DNA of 64,000 nt from Ottelia alismoides (GCA_037367405.1 JAZKJV010004142.1:245817-309816); one strand, 5' to 3'; shown: positions 47,588-57,213, counted from the first letter of the stretch. Numbers and translations: made by a program. The notes: a model not told the origin generated them from the sequence alone.

Positions 47588-48685
47588 ATGATGATTCAGA
47601 AACTTTATCGCACGCTTTTTTCCTTAGGTGTACTTGCAATCGCGACTGTCACTGGCAGGTATGCAGCAGGCCAAGAACCCCAAACAACCGTAAAGGTTGA
47701 GTCTTCAAGCTTATTTCAGGTTGGTGACAACGCTCCCAAGCTTCAAGTGGATCATTGGCTAGGTGAGAGTGAAGTTCAGTCGTTTTCCAAGGACAACGTT
47801 TATGTTGTGGAATTCTGGGCCACATGGTGTGCTCCCTGCATCAAATCCATGCCACACTTAAGTGAACTGGCCGAACGCTACTCAAAGGACGGATTGGTTG
47901 TTATTGCTTTAACGACGGTCGACGAGGCGAACACACGCGAAGCGATTGAACAGTTCATAAACGATCGGGGCAAGGACTTTCGCTTTCGATACGCTGTGTG
48001 TGAGCGTGATTCAACGTACAAGGCCTACATGGAGGGCTCTGGGCAGCAAGGCATCCCCTGCAGTTTTGTCATCGATCGCGATGGCAAACTGGCTTATGTC
48101 GGACACCCGCATGACCTTGACTACGTTCTCGAGCGAGTGATGTCAGGAAAGTGGCGTGGAAAGGTGGATGCCGATGAAGTCCGTGAAATGGGTGAATCCA
48201 TTTCCAAGCTAGGCCCATTGATTGAAAGCGATCCCGATAAGGCATTTCAGATCGTAGAGCATATTCGCCGCGTGAATCCCAAGAGGACAAAGAGCCTTGA
48301 TTTTGCTTACGCTGAGGTATTGGTACTTTGCAAAAAGAAAATGTTCGACAGAGCCAAAGAAGTGATTGACTCAATGATCGCGGACTCAGGAAAAGCCGTC
48401 GACTGGGGAGCCCTCGCGATGGTCTGCAGCGTGTTGGCGTCAAAGGAACTGAATCCCGATGGCCAGCATCGCGACTTTGCACTTGCCAAGATCCATGCTG
48501 GAGAAGAAGCCCTCAAGGATGACTGGCAAAATCTCATACAGATCGGAATTTCCTATCGGATTGCCGGAGATGGCGAGAAATTTAAGGAATGCACCGAGAG
48601 GGTCATCCAACTTTGCCCCGACGAGCAAATCAAGAAATCGTTGCGTTCAGCTCTTGAGATAAAGGCGAAACTAGGCGGGAAATAA
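47588..48685 (+). CDS. Exported TlpA-like thioredoxin-fold protein with helical C-terminus
   Basis: 365 residues. A signal peptide (about 1-28, ending GRYAAGQ) is followed by an AhpC/TlpA-type thioredoxin domain with the redox motif WCAPC at 80-84, the cis-Pro region GIPCSFVIDRDGKLAYVG, and a long helical, TPR-like tail from about residue 205. An additional Cys sits beside the cis-Pro (IPCS), which is unusual for the fold and may modify reactivity. Such proteins reduce or isomerise disulfides in the periplasm or help cytochrome maturation. It stands alone between repeat elements. Confidence 0.88.
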   Translation: MMIQKLYRTLFSLGVLAIATVTGRYAAGQEPQTTVKVESSSLFQVGDNAPKLQVDHWLGESEVQSFSKDNVYVVEFWATWCAPCIKSMPHLSELAERYSKDGLVVIALTTVDEANTREAIEQFINDRGKDFRFRYAVCERDSTYKAYMEGSGQQGIPCSFVIDRDGKLAYVGHPHDLDYVLERVMSGKWRGKVDADEVREMGESISKLGPLIESDPDKAFQIVEHIRRVNPKRTKSLDFAYAEVLVLCKKKMFDRAKEVIDSMIADSGKAVDWGALAMVCSVLASKELNPDGQHRDFALAKIHAGEEALKDDWQNLIQIGISYRIAGDGEKFKECTERVIQLCPDEQIKKSLRSALEIKAKLGGK

Positions 48686-48747
48686 GCCCTAGTGTCGCAC
48701 AATTGTCTCAATTGTTGCGGCAACGATTGGGATACGGCTTGCTAGCA

Positions 48748-48862
48748 CGGATTATTCATTTGCCGCAGTGCTTTTAAACTGGACGGTGCCATAAGACCAT
48801 CAGCCGCAACGCGCTAGCGTCCGGTTGTCGCTTAACCGGAGGCTAACGCCTTCCGGCTGATG
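48748..48862. repeat. 94-bp dispersed repeat, copy B, with complete palindromic half
   Basis: 48748-48841 matches 8263-8356 at 82 of 94 bases. Here the palindrome is complete: CATCAGCCG (48798-48806) pairs with CGGCTGATG (48854-48862), and inside it GCGCTAGCGTCCGGTT pairs with AACCGGAGGCTAACGC around GTCGCTT. The 65-bp stem-loop is REP-like. It lies between the TlpA-like gene and the repeat protein; no gene is seen in the 48686-49094 gap. Confidence 0.8.
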
Positions 48863-49094
48863 CAACTTTTCGTTTCTCAACGTTTTCCATCGTATTTCTA
48901 ACTGCCGGCTGACTGCCGCCACACCCCTCTTTAGGGGATTAGTAGTGCAAACTGTTGTTCGGTCTTTTGCAACTAAAACATCTCCTTTTTTCGTTGTAAA
49001 TCATCGCGATTTAGGAAACACCGTAACGACTTTCCTCTCTTCTAACCCAGAGGCTCGGATTCTGCCGTGCCAAAAGTACTCAAAGAGGTGGAAA

Positions 49095-51053
49095 ATGTTT
49101 AGATTGAGAAAGAAAGACCATGTCTCGCGCCGACACCAAATGCGCCGAATACTGGTCGAACAATTGGAAGGCCGGAAGTTGATGGCCGCCGATGCGATGC
49201 CATCTGTCATGGGTTTTAGTTACTTTGGTGGCCGTGCCAGCGCGATTGACTCGTACGAGGTAGCGGATAGCTACACCATCGACCTCAACAACTTGCCCGA
49301 AGGCACATTCGTTGGTGACTCGGTATTTCCAACCGAATTCGTTACTGGTGATGTGAACGAAGTTCCAGCAGAAATGCTTAGCGGATTGCTCCGTAACTCG
49401 GCTGGCGAGATTGTCGATAGCTACATCATCGACCTCAACAATTTGCCTGAAGGCACCGTCATCGGAGAATCTGTCAAGCCATCTGAAACACAAATGGATG
49501 ACATTGGTTGGGGCTTGGCAGTGAATTTGGATGACCTGCTGCAATCTTCAGTTTTCGGCGATGCTGTTGTTGGTAGCTTCGACGAGACCTTTGAGGTTGT
49601 CGATAGCTACACTGTCGATCCGAAGAACTTGCCCGAAGGCACTGTAATCGGAGAATCTATTAAGCCATCTGAAACAGCAAAGGGTGACGTCGCTTCGGGA
49701 TTGGCAGTGAATTTGGACGACTTGCTGCAATCCTCAGTTTTCGGCGATGCTGTTGTTGGTAGCTTCGAAGAGACCTTCGAGGTTGTCGATAGCTACACTG
49801 TCGATCCGAAGAATTTGCCAGAAGGCACTGTCATCGGCGAATCTGTCAAGCCATCTGAAACAGCAAAGGCTGACGTCGCTTCGGGATTGGCAGTGAATTT
49901 GGACGACTTGCTGCAATCCTCAGTTTTCGGCGATGCTGTTGTTGGTAGCTTCGAAGAGACCTTCGAGATTGTCGATAGCTACACTGTCGATCCGAAGAAT
50001 TTGCCTGAAGGCACTGTCATCGGCGAATCTGTCAAGCCATCTGAAACAGTAAAGGGTGACGTCGCTTCGGGCTTGGCAGTGAATTTGGACGACCTGCTGC
50101 GATCCTCAGTTTTCGGCGAAGCTGTTGTAGGTAGCTTCGAAGAGACCTTCGAGGTTGTTGATAGCTACACTGTCGATCCGAAGAATTTGCCAGAAGGCAC
50201 TGTCATCGGAGAATCTGTCAAGCCATCTGAAACAGCAAAGGGTGACGTCGCTTCGGGCTTGGCAATGAGTTTTGATGACCTGCTGCGATCATCAGCTTTC
50301 GGCGATGCTGTTGTTGGTAACTTCGAAGAGACCTTCGAGGTTGTCGATAGCTACACTGTCGATCCGAAGAACTTGCCTGAAGGCACCGTAATTGGAGAAT
50401 CTGTCAAGCCATCTGAAACAGCAAAGGGTGACGTCGCTTCGGGCTTGGCAATGAGTTTTGATGACCTGCTGCGATCATCAGCTTTCGGCGATGCTGTTGT
50501 TGGTAACTTCGAAGAGACCTTCGAGATTGTCGATAGCTACACTGTCGATCCGAAGAACTTGCCTGAAGGCACCGTAATTGGAGAATCCGTCAAGCCATCT
50601 GAAACAGTAAAGGGTGAAGTCGCTTCGGGCTTGGCAATGAATTTGGACGACCTGCTGCAATCCTCAGCTTTCGGCGATGCTGTTGTTGGTAACTTCGAAG
50701 AGACCTTCGAGATTGTCGATAGCTACACGGTCGATCCGAAGAACTTGCCAGAAGGCACCGTAATTGGACCTGCTATTGCTCCAGTCGTTGAGAAAGCACC
50801 GAAGGGCGAGAAAATTGATTTCGATAAACTGCCCCAAGGCAGTATTGCCGGCCAATCGCTTTTGCCCGCCAAGGATAGCAAGACCACTGAAACGAAAAAC
50901 GCTGGATCGTCAGCAAGAGTAGATTCAGTGACCAGCAAGTCTGCGAAGTCTATGCCAGTGGATCTTGGCCAGATAGGCAAGCGAAGTCGATCACTTGCCT
51001 TCGGTCGTGGACCATTAGTCGATGCGGCTCTGAAAGACCTGATGGATGCATAG
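49095..51053 (+). CDS. LExR-motif protein with seven 62-residue tandem repeats
   Basis: 652 residues from the ATG at 49095, which has GAGGTGG four bases upstream; the longer open frame from 48945 is unlikely. A basic N-terminus (MFRLRKKDHVSRRHQMRR) is followed by VEQLEGRKLMAAD, the planctomycete surface-protein motif. Seven units of exactly 62 residues start at residues 107, 169 and so on (DSYTVDPKNLPEGTVIG, ESVKPSET, LDDLL..S.FGDAVVG, FEETFE) and are flanked by shortened copies. The tail (KSAKSMPVDLGQIGKRSRSL) is basic. Function unknown; the acidic regular repeat suggests a structural or binding role at the cell surface. DUF1559 genes and a sigma factor follow. Confidence 0.8.
   Translation: MFRLRKKDHVSRRHQMRRILVEQLEGRKLMAADAMPSVMGFSYFGGRASAIDSYEVADSYTIDLNNLPEGTFVGDSVFPTEFVTGDVNEVPAEMLSGLLRNSAGEIVDSYIIDLNNLPEGTVIGESVKPSETQMDDIGWGLAVNLDDLLQSSVFGDAVVGSFDETFEVVDSYTVDPKNLPEGTVIGESIKPSETAKGDVASGLAVNLDDLLQSSVFGDAVVGSFEETFEVVDSYTVDPKNLPEGTVIGESVKPSETAKADVASGLAVNLDDLLQSSVFGDAVVGSFEETFEIVDSYTVDPKNLPEGTVIGESVKPSETVKGDVASGLAVNLDDLLRSSVFGEAVVGSFEETFEVVDSYTVDPKNLPEGTVIGESVKPSETAKGDVASGLAMSFDDLLRSSAFGDAVVGNFEETFEVVDSYTVDPKNLPEGTVIGESVKPSETAKGDVASGLAMSFDDLLRSSAFGDAVVGNFEETFEIVDSYTVDPKNLPEGTVIGESVKPSETVKGEVASGLAMNLDDLLQSSAFGDAVVGNFEETFEIVDSYTVDPKNLPEGTVIGPAIAPVVEKAPKGEKIDFDKLPQGSIAGQSLLPAKDSKTTETKNAGSSARVDSVTSKSAKSMPVDLGQIGKRSRSLAFGRGPLVDAALKDLMDA
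49413..50714 (+). repeat. Seven 186-bp tandem repeats
   Basis: Units start at 49413, 49599, 49785, 49971, 50157, 50343 and 50529, each 186 bases, with a partial unit from 50715. Neighbouring units differ in few bases, and units 5 and 6 share the MSFDDLLRSSAFGD variant, which suggests recent duplication or conversion. The period keeps the reading frame. They lie inside the gene at 49095-51053. Confidence 0.9.
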
Positions 51054-51182
51054 CGCTGACTAAAAGGCGACTCATTGCATGTTGACCTGATGGTCGCATT
51101 AACAAGGTGGAGTCAGTCATGAACGACTGGCTCTACCTCTTTGTGTTGATGTTTATGAACGTTTGGTTGCGACAGAAAGAAG

Positions 51183-51383
51183 GCTTGGCAGGAGCCTTGC
51201 CCCACCGCTCTAAACATCTTTGGCCTCAGTTTGATCAACGAAAAAGCGTGTCGGGAGGGCGAGGCTCCTGCCGAGCTTTTTCCGGTCGCGACCCACTGTC
51301 CACAAGCAAACGATGGACGAACGATTGCTTGTGCACGTTATGTGGCGGCCGAAAATGGCTCCGCAGGAGCGTCGCCCGCCCGA
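51183..51383. repeat. REP-like palindromic repeats
   Basis: GCAGGAGCCTTGCCCC-type sequence at 51183-51206, its inverted form at 51251-51276 (TCGGGAGGGCGAGGCTCCTG) and another copy in the first orientation at 51358-51383 (GCAGGAGCGTCGCCC) form a REP-like group; the last two are inverted partners with about 23 of 26 bases matching. CACAAGCAA/TTGCTTGTG lies inside as a further inverted pair. The 51054-51594 gap holds these and no supported gene. Confidence 0.65.
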
Positions 51384-51594
51384 AATACGCGGCCTAGAGC
51401 GGTGGCCGCGCGCTCCCGTTTCACGCCTGTCAACAGAGAAGACCGACTCTTGCGGCCAAGAACGTTTAATCTTTTCATGTATTTTGAAAACTCGCGAAAC
51501 ATTTGGTTTCGTTCTAGCACCAAATAACCAAACCTTATCTGCCCCCTTTCGACATGGGCACGGCCTTAACCGACGATCGATGCACGGAGACAAC

Positions 51595-52542
51595 ATGAGC
51601 AAGAAGCGTGGATTTACATTGGTGGAATTGCTAGTCGTGATCGCTATCATCGGAATTTTGGTGGGATTACTACTCCCAGCCGTTCAGGCGGCACGCGAAG
51701 CTGCGCGGCGAATGTCGTGTTCGAACAACCTCAAGCAGATCGGATTGGCGGAGCACAATGCGGAGAGTGTAATGGGGAAGTTAGCTGCTTCCATGTATGA
51801 AGGCCGATTTGGAATAACCGCGTTTTCACCGTTCCCTAACCTGGCGAATCAACTTGAACAAAAGAATCTTGTCGAGACGTTGCAAGCGAGATGCGAGGCT
51901 GAGGGAGCGTTCTCATTTGATTCACTTGATACCAGTTCCGTTTCTCCTTGGTCGGTGGCCATCTGCCCCACGATGGTTGATCCAGAGGTTTGCTGGAGTG
52001 CCTACAACTACCCAGTAGACTTCTCATCCCCAAGTGATCCAATCACTCGTGGTGCGTTGCGTTCGGATTATACGAGGTGCTCTGGTTCTGCGACCGCTGT
52101 AACGACCATTGCCGACCTGAACAGCCTTCCACCAGGCATGGGGTTATCTGTCACCAATGGCTACGCAGCGGCACGGCGCTGGCGCGATGTTACCGATGGA
52201 TTATCCAACACAATTATGTGGGGTGAAACCGTTGGTCTACAAATCGGGCCTAAGCGCTCCAGAGCGTTCAGTTACTTGTTTACAAGCAGCCTCTTCATCG
52301 ACCTAGCCCAAGATAGTAGCTCGCAGTTTATCGATCCAGCGCCGTTCATGAACACTTTTCGCGACCCGTTCGAAAACGATATCCGGCTTTCGGGGCAATT
52401 CAGCTCGATGCATTCTGGCGGCATCGTTCAATTCACTTTTTGCGATGGATCCGTTCGCGCCTTAGGCAGATCCACCGATTCAAAGGTCTTGGTTGCTTTG
52501 TCTACGATCAATGGCGGCGAGATTGCCAGCGATGAACCATAG
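51595..52542 (+). CDS. DUF1559 pseudopilin-like protein (copy a)
   Basis: 315 residues from the ATG at 51595, with GGAGA four bases upstream; the frame is open from 51313, but that part is REP-derived. The N-terminus is a type IV pilin-like leader: basic MSKKR, then G followed by [20 protein letters not shown], so cleavage after Gly and N-methylation of Phe are expected. The body is DUF1559 with [20 protein letters not shown] near residue 40 and the C-terminal [10 protein letters not shown]. These are exported and probably form surface fibres or pseudopili; DUF1559 families are very large in this phylum. Copy b at 53509 has the same length. Confidence 0.93.
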   Translation: MSKKRGFTLVELLVVIAIIGILVGLLLPAVQAAREAARRMSCSNNLKQIGLAEHNAESVMGKLAASMYEGRFGITAFSPFPNLANQLEQKNLVETLQARCEAEGAFSFDSLDTSSVSPWSVAICPTMVDPEVCWSAYNYPVDFSSPSDPITRGALRSDYTRCSGSATAVTTIADLNSLPPGMGLSVTNGYAAARRWRDVTDGLSNTIMWGETVGLQIGPKRSRAFSYLFTSSLFIDLAQDSSSQFIDPAPFMNTFRDPFENDIRLSGQFSSMHSGGIVQFTFCDGSVRALGRSTDSKVLVALSTINGGEIASDEP

Positions 52543-52730
52543 AAGGCTTTTTGGTTTGCGTTTCGTCGTTCCGCAATAACTTGAAAACACAGCGTAGGAA
52601 TTCTGCCATTCTTTTTTTGATTTTTACTGAGGGACTTCATGCTGAGATGTCGCATGGGGTCATTGGGGAGGGTCTGCACTAGATAAAGGTGAAACGCCGA
52701 AACTGAAATTAAAGCTGATTTGAAACGTGT

Positions 52731-53351
52731 ATGCAGCCGTCAAATGAACTCGTCAATCACCTCCTGGCGGAAGCGAGGGAGGGGTCGCAAGCGGCCATGG
52801 AAGAACTAATGGCGAAATACGGGGATTACCTTCGTAGTGTCGCACGCCACCAATTAGGCGCAAAGCTCCACGGGCGAGTTAGTCCATCAGACCTTGTTCA
52901 AGAGACCCTTCTTGCGGCCTGGAAAGACTTTGCGACTTTTCAGGGGACCGAGGCTCCTCAGTTTTCAGCTTGGCTGCGCACGATACTCGGTCGGAAAATC
53001 TCTTCCGCAGTTGCATTGCACATGGGAACTTCAAAACGTGACGTTGCTCGCGAGTCAGGTGTCACCATTGGCAACATGATCATAGAAGTCAACCAAGCAC
53101 TTCACAGCAAAGAAAAGACACCCGGCGAAGTTGTTTCCCTTGAAGAAGACGCTCTCATTGTCCAGCGGCTCTTGGCGAACCTTCCAGAGGAATACCGGAA
53201 CGTTATTCAGTGGAGAAACTTGGACAATATCCAATTCAAAGAGATTGCCAAACGAATTGGAAAGAGTTCTGGCGCGACAAGGCTCGTTTGGTTGCGAGCC
53301 ATGAGAATGCTAAGAGAAATGCACACTGAGCAAGGCGGCGACAACCCATAA
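52731..53351 (+). CDS. ECF-type sigma factor, close paralogue of the one at 23626
   Basis: 206 residues starting MQPSNELVNHLLAEAREGS. Region 2: SPSDLVQETLLAAWKDF; region 4: LPEEYRNVIQWRNLDNIQF and RIGKSSGATRLVWLRAMRML. It aligns without large gaps to the product of 23626-24252, sharing HGRVSPSDLVQETLLAAW-like and NLPEEYR blocks. Unlike that factor, no kinase gene follows; it lies between two DUF1559 genes. Either it works with a kinase encoded elsewhere or the kinase was lost. Genes around it are candidate targets. Confidence 0.9.
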   Translation: MQPSNELVNHLLAEAREGSQAAMEELMAKYGDYLRSVARHQLGAKLHGRVSPSDLVQETLLAAWKDFATFQGTEAPQFSAWLRTILGRKISSAVALHMGTSKRDVARESGVTIGNMIIEVNQALHSKEKTPGEVVSLEEDALIVQRLLANLPEEYRNVIQWRNLDNIQFKEIAKRIGKSSGATRLVWLRAMRMLREMHTEQGGDNP

Positions 53352-53508
53352 AACAGGTGCATGCTCGATCCTTGGTAGTAATGCCTAACTTAAATTCACC
53401 TATTCTGAAAAAATCGCGAAACACTTTAAATCGGCTGCCCCACATAGAATGCTAGTGCACATTCCTTTTTGATAGCATTTTGGATGGATTCCATTTAGGG
53501 AGATCCTT

Positions 53509-54456
53509 ATGAAAGTGAATCGCGGATTTACCTTAGTTGAACTGCTGGTTGTAATTGCAATTATTGGGATTCTCGTTGGACTACTGCTCCCAGCGGTCCA
53601 GTCTGCCAGAGAGGCCGCTCGTCGCATGTCCTGTTCGAATAACCTCAAACAGATAGGGCTTGCGGAGCACAATGCGGAAAGCGTCGCTGGCAAACTAGCA
53701 AGACCGCTTTTTATGAGCCCAACAGGGGTTGGCGGTTTGTCGCCATATATCAACCTTGGGGCTCATTTAGAACAAGGCAACTTGTTTAGGGAATTGGTTA
53801 CACGATGCGAGAATGAATTTGCCTTTACGTTTGACACACTTGATACAACCTCGGTTTCGCCATTGTCGGTGGCTGTTTGTCCTTCGATGGTTGACCCCGA
53901 AGTATGCTGGTTTGTGCTGAACTATCCTTTCGATTTTGGGGTCCCAGGCTTCACGCCGCCACGCGGTGCCTTGCGTTCGGATTACACGCGCTGTCGAGGG
54001 GCGGTGACGCCATTGATCAGTATTGCCGACCTGAATAGTATAGGGCCCGGTGCTGGCATTGCGGTTGGCAATGGTTTTGACACCGCTGAGCGATGGCGTG
54101 ACGTGACCGATGGATTGTCCAACTCGATTATGTGGGGTGAATCCGTAGGCCTTCAAATTGGCGCAAAGCGAATGAAGGCATTTAGCTTTCTGTTCGCGCT
54201 AGCTCTTAACATCGACACTGCAACCGATAGTTCCTCTCAGTATGTAGATCCACCGCCATTCCTAGGTCCTTTTCTGGATCCGTTCGAAAATAATACGCGA
54301 ATCTCGGAGCAATTTAGCTCGATGCATTCCGGTGGTGTGACACAATTCAACTACTGCGATGGGTCCGTCCGCGCTCTCTCTAGGTCAATTGATTCAAAGG
54401 TCTTGGTTGCTTTGTCCACGATTAATGCTGGCGAAGTTGTCAATAGCGATCCATAG
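53509..54456 (+). CDS. DUF1559 pseudopilin-like protein (copy b)
   Basis: 315 residues, the same length as copy a at 51595. It begins [20 protein letters not shown], with the pilin-type G/F cleavage site, and carries the same [20 protein letters not shown] block; the start ATG at 53509 has GGGAG upstream. Long stretches are identical with copy a also in DNA, such as the block around GGTCTTGGTTGCTTTGTC near the 3' end, which suggests duplication with gene conversion. It should be exported like other DUF1559 proteins. A small lipoprotein gene follows, a frequent DUF1559 neighbour. Confidence 0.93.
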   Translation: MKVNRGFTLVELLVVIAIIGILVGLLLPAVQSAREAARRMSCSNNLKQIGLAEHNAESVAGKLARPLFMSPTGVGGLSPYINLGAHLEQGNLFRELVTRCENEFAFTFDTLDTTSVSPLSVAVCPSMVDPEVCWFVLNYPFDFGVPGFTPPRGALRSDYTRCRGAVTPLISIADLNSIGPGAGIAVGNGFDTAERWRDVTDGLSNSIMWGESVGLQIGAKRMKAFSFLFALALNIDTATDSSSQYVDPPPFLGPFLDPFENNTRISEQFSSMHSGGVTQFNYCDGSVRALSRSIDSKVLVALSTINAGEVVNSDP

Positions 54457-54640
54457 AATCGTACTGCGAAAAGTAGTTCGCTGGACATACGTACTTATCC
54501 GCTGCAAAAGTGCGAGCGATTTTGATCAGGCCGCCTAACAGGAAGGCAAGACGCCCTACCTTCCCACCCTTTCCTCTTTTCTTCTAGTCTCCTCCAAATC
54601 AGTCTTTTACCATTAAACCAGTCCAAGGACGAAGCGGACA

Positions 54641-54856
54641 ATGAAAGTTCCCAATGGAATCATTTTAATCGCTTGCTTGACTGCCTTAGTTGCTTTGACA
54701 TCGACAGGCTGCAGCAACGGTGACGACAAAATCGTTATACCCAACAAACCGCCGCTGTCAGCAGAGGCTGCCAAACAAAGAGCGATGAAGCAACAACAGG
54801 ACCGAATCAAATACTTGCAGGATCAGTTCAAACGAAGAAACAAAAGCAAGAAGTGA
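54641..54856 (+). CDS. Small lipoprotein
   Basis: 71 residues. A lipoprotein signal (MKVPNGIILIACLTALVALT) ends in STGC, with lipidated Cys 24. The mature part is short, basic and helical (KQRAMKQQQDRIKYLQDQF, then a Lys/Arg-rich end) and may form a coiled coil. It lies 184 bases after a DUF1559 gene, an arrangement often seen in planctomycetes, so it may help that pseudopilin. No known domain is present. Confidence 0.75.
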   Translation: MKVPNGIILIACLTALVALTSTGCSNGDDKIVIPNKPPLSAEAAKQRAMKQQQDRIKYLQDQFKRRNKSKK

Positions 54857-55228
54857 TTACTGCCGCGGATTGCAGAAATCACATTTGCATCGCAACTTTC
54901 GATGACTGTCCGTCGTCTCTATTGTCCATGCGACATTGAATCGAGTGATCCCTCAGTCGTACATTTATTTTTTTGTTCATCGCAGACACTCGAAAGTGAC
55001 TGTACTTTCCTGTTCAGCCTGTGTGTTGCTCATACTCGTACATAAACATAGGTCTCGCGGGAACATGTACCACGACATTTAGAACGATTGCAATTTGATG
55101 CTTGCATTGGTGGCGTTGGGCAAGTGTTGTCTTTTCCGATACTTGCTGAGGGACTCAATTCACTAACGTCGCATGTCGTTCTGGTACAAGAGCAAACCGA
55201 AGGCCAGGACTAAAGAGAGAAGAAATCA
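54857..55228. other. Intergenic region without recognised features
   Basis: This 372-base gap between the lipoprotein and the MoxR-like ATPase shows no convincing frame, tRNA or repeat. It should hold the promoter of the MoxR operon, but no clear boxes could be assigned. AGAGAGAAGAA just before 55229 is a purine-rich ribosome site. Confidence 0.5.
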
Positions 55229-56248
55229 GTGATTACACAAACTGCGATGAATCATATTGCGAAGGACGACGTATCGGCCATCGACGAGTTGGGAGATGTC
55301 AGTCGAAAACTGAAGGAGCAACTCGGCAGGGTTATCGTTGGCCAAAACGATGTTATCGAGCGACTGATGATCTGCTTGTTCGCCAAAGGCCATGCTCTGC
55401 TGATGGGTGTTCCAGGTTTGGCCAAAACATTGTTGATTAGCAAGCTGGCCGAGACGATGTCGCTCGATTTTTCACGAATTCAGTTCACACCCGACTTGAT
55501 GCCGATGGACATCACCGGCACCGACATTTTGCAGGAATCCAGCGGTGGCAAACGGAGTTTCGAATTCATCAAAGGTCCCCTGTTCGCGAACATAGTGCTG
55601 GCTGACGAAATCAACCGCGCCCCAGCCAAGACGCAAGCCGCCATGCTGGAAGCGATGCAGGAACGCAAAGTGACCGTGGTTGGCAAGACGTTTCACTTGG
55701 GTGCACCTTTTTTTGTGCTCGCGACTCAGAATCCCGTTGAGCAGGAAGGCACTTATCCGCTGCCCGAGGCCCAGTTGGATCGCTTTATGTTCCTCATCGA
55801 AGTGGGATATCCGTCGCGTGACGAAGAGATCCAAATTGCCCAGAACACAACCGGCGGTGATTTACCAACACTCGATCCAGTGCTAACTGGCGAGGATGTC
55901 TTGCGATTCCAGTCTTTGGTACGACGTGTTCCAGTGCCCCATCACATTTATGAGTATGCCGTGGATCTTGTGCGCAGCACGCGACCAGGTTCAAAAGAGT
56001 CACCTTCCTGGATGGGATCGCTGGTGGGCTGGGGAGCCGGTCCCCGCGCAATTCAGTATCTGATCCTTGGTGCCAAAGCTCGCGCGGCTCTGGGCGGCAG
56101 TTACTCAGTTCGTTTAGACGACATTCTCGAAGTAGCCCAGCCTGTTTTGTCTCATCGCGTCTTGACCACTTTTGCCGCTGAATCGGAAGGGCTCAAAAGC
56201 CGAGATGTCGTTCAGCGATTGGTCGACGAATTGACACGAGGCAACTAA
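55229..56248 (+). CDS. MoxR family AAA+ ATPase
   Basis: 339 residues, starting at the GTG at 55229 after a purine-rich AGAGAGAAGAA. The AAA+ core has the MoxR-type Walker A GVPGLAKT, Walker B VLADEINRAPAKTQAAMLEA, and the sensor region ATQNPVEQEGTYPLPEAQLD. A C-terminal lid domain completes it. MoxR ATPases act as chaperones that mature or insert metal or cofactor into partner proteins having a vWA domain. The DUF58 gene starts two bases after the stop, so the operon is tight. Cytoplasmic. Confidence 0.96.
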   Translation: MITQTAMNHIAKDDVSAIDELGDVSRKLKEQLGRVIVGQNDVIERLMICLFAKGHALLMGVPGLAKTLLISKLAETMSLDFSRIQFTPDLMPMDITGTDILQESSGGKRSFEFIKGPLFANIVLADEINRAPAKTQAAMLEAMQERKVTVVGKTFHLGAPFFVLATQNPVEQEGTYPLPEAQLDRFMFLIEVGYPSRDEEIQIAQNTTGGDLPTLDPVLTGEDVLRFQSLVRRVPVPHHIYEYAVDLVRSTRPGSKESPSWMGSLVGWGAGPRAIQYLILGAKARAALGGSYSVRLDDILEVAQPVLSHRVLTTFAAESEGLKSRDVVQRLVDELTRGN

Positions 56249-56249
56249 C

Positions 56250-57146
56250 GTGAGCCAGCGTCATGGATTCATTGACTCGAAGGTGATCGCCCGATTGCGA
56301 GCACTGCCGCTGTTTGCACGCATGGCCATGCTAGGCAGTGTGACAGGCATGCATCGCAGCCCTCATCGCGGTAGCAGTCTCGAGTTCGCCGAGTATCGCA
56401 AGTACAGTCCGGGCGATGACACTCGCCGGCTAGACTGGCGGGCTTATGCCCGCAGCGATCGCTTTTACATTCGCGAATTCGAAGCCGATACCAATCTGCG
56501 TTTAGTGCTGGTCGTCGACACTAGCGGATCGATGAACTACGCAGTGGATGGCTGTAGCAAACTTGAATACTCTCGGCGCGTTGCAGGCACATTGGCTTAT
56601 CTGGCGGTCGAACAAGGCGATGCTGTCGGACTGTTCTGTGCGGCCAGTAAGTTTGAGAAGACAATTCCGCCCAAACGCAGCGCGACCCATTTATCGATCA
56701 TTCTGAATGAACTCGCCCAAGCCAAAGCAGCCGGCGAAACGGGCTTGGTCGCCGCACTACACGAAGCGGCTGAAAGTGTTCGGCAACGTGCCTTGGTCGT
56801 CGTTCTCTCCGACCTATTTGTCGCTCCGACTGAGTTAAAGGATGCTCTACAACACTTGCGCTATCGCAAACATGACGTAGTCGTCTTTCACATGCTAGAG
56901 CGTCAGGAGTTGGAATTCGAATTCGATCGTCCGATTCGCTTCAACGATCTCGAAGGCAATGGTTCAATACTGGCAGATCCTAGCATCATGGCTGAACAGT
57001 ATCGCGAAGCCATTTCGGATTATCTCGCGTCAGTCAAACAGGTCATGCAGGATTCTAGCACGGATTATCGACGCGTTAGCCTACAAGAAAACTACGGCGA
57101 TATTCTTGCAAGCTTTCTTTTGCAACGATCACCCAAAACCAAATAG
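56250..57146 (+). CDS. DUF58 protein with vWA-like fold
   Basis: 298 residues, starting at the GTG at 56250, one base after the MoxR stop. The DUF58 signature is RGSSLEFAEYRKYSPGDDTR with RLDWRAYARSDRFYIREFEA. A vWA-type MIDAS site follows in VVDTSGSMNYAV (DxSGS). No transmembrane segment is seen. DUF58 proteins are the regular partner of MoxR ATPases, probably as the binding adaptor of the complex. The next gene, BatA-like, follows after 67 bases. Confidence 0.95.
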   Translation: MSQRHGFIDSKVIARLRALPLFARMAMLGSVTGMHRSPHRGSSLEFAEYRKYSPGDDTRRLDWRAYARSDRFYIREFEADTNLRLVLVVDTSGSMNYAVDGCSKLEYSRRVAGTLAYLAVEQGDAVGLFCAASKFEKTIPPKRSATHLSIILNELAQAKAAGETGLVAALHEAAESVRQRALVVVLSDLFVAPTELKDALQHLRYRKHDVVVFHMLERQELEFEFDRPIRFNDLEGNGSILADPSIMAEQYREAISDYLASVKQVMQDSSTDYRRVSLQENYGDILASFLLQRSPKTK

Positions 57147-57213
57147 CATCGCGATATCAACTTAGATAATCAAAGCGCCGCGTTTCAGCACGATGAATTA
57201 GCTTACGAAAACA

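Noticed and set aside
49413..50714. Regular repeats considered as a CRISPR array
   Set aside because: Units are 186 bases, contiguous and in frame within a gene, with no spacers.
51107..51397. 96-residue plus-strand frame before the DUF1559 gene
   Set aside because: It is the translation of REP-like palindromes (GRGSCRA string) with no domain or ribosome site.
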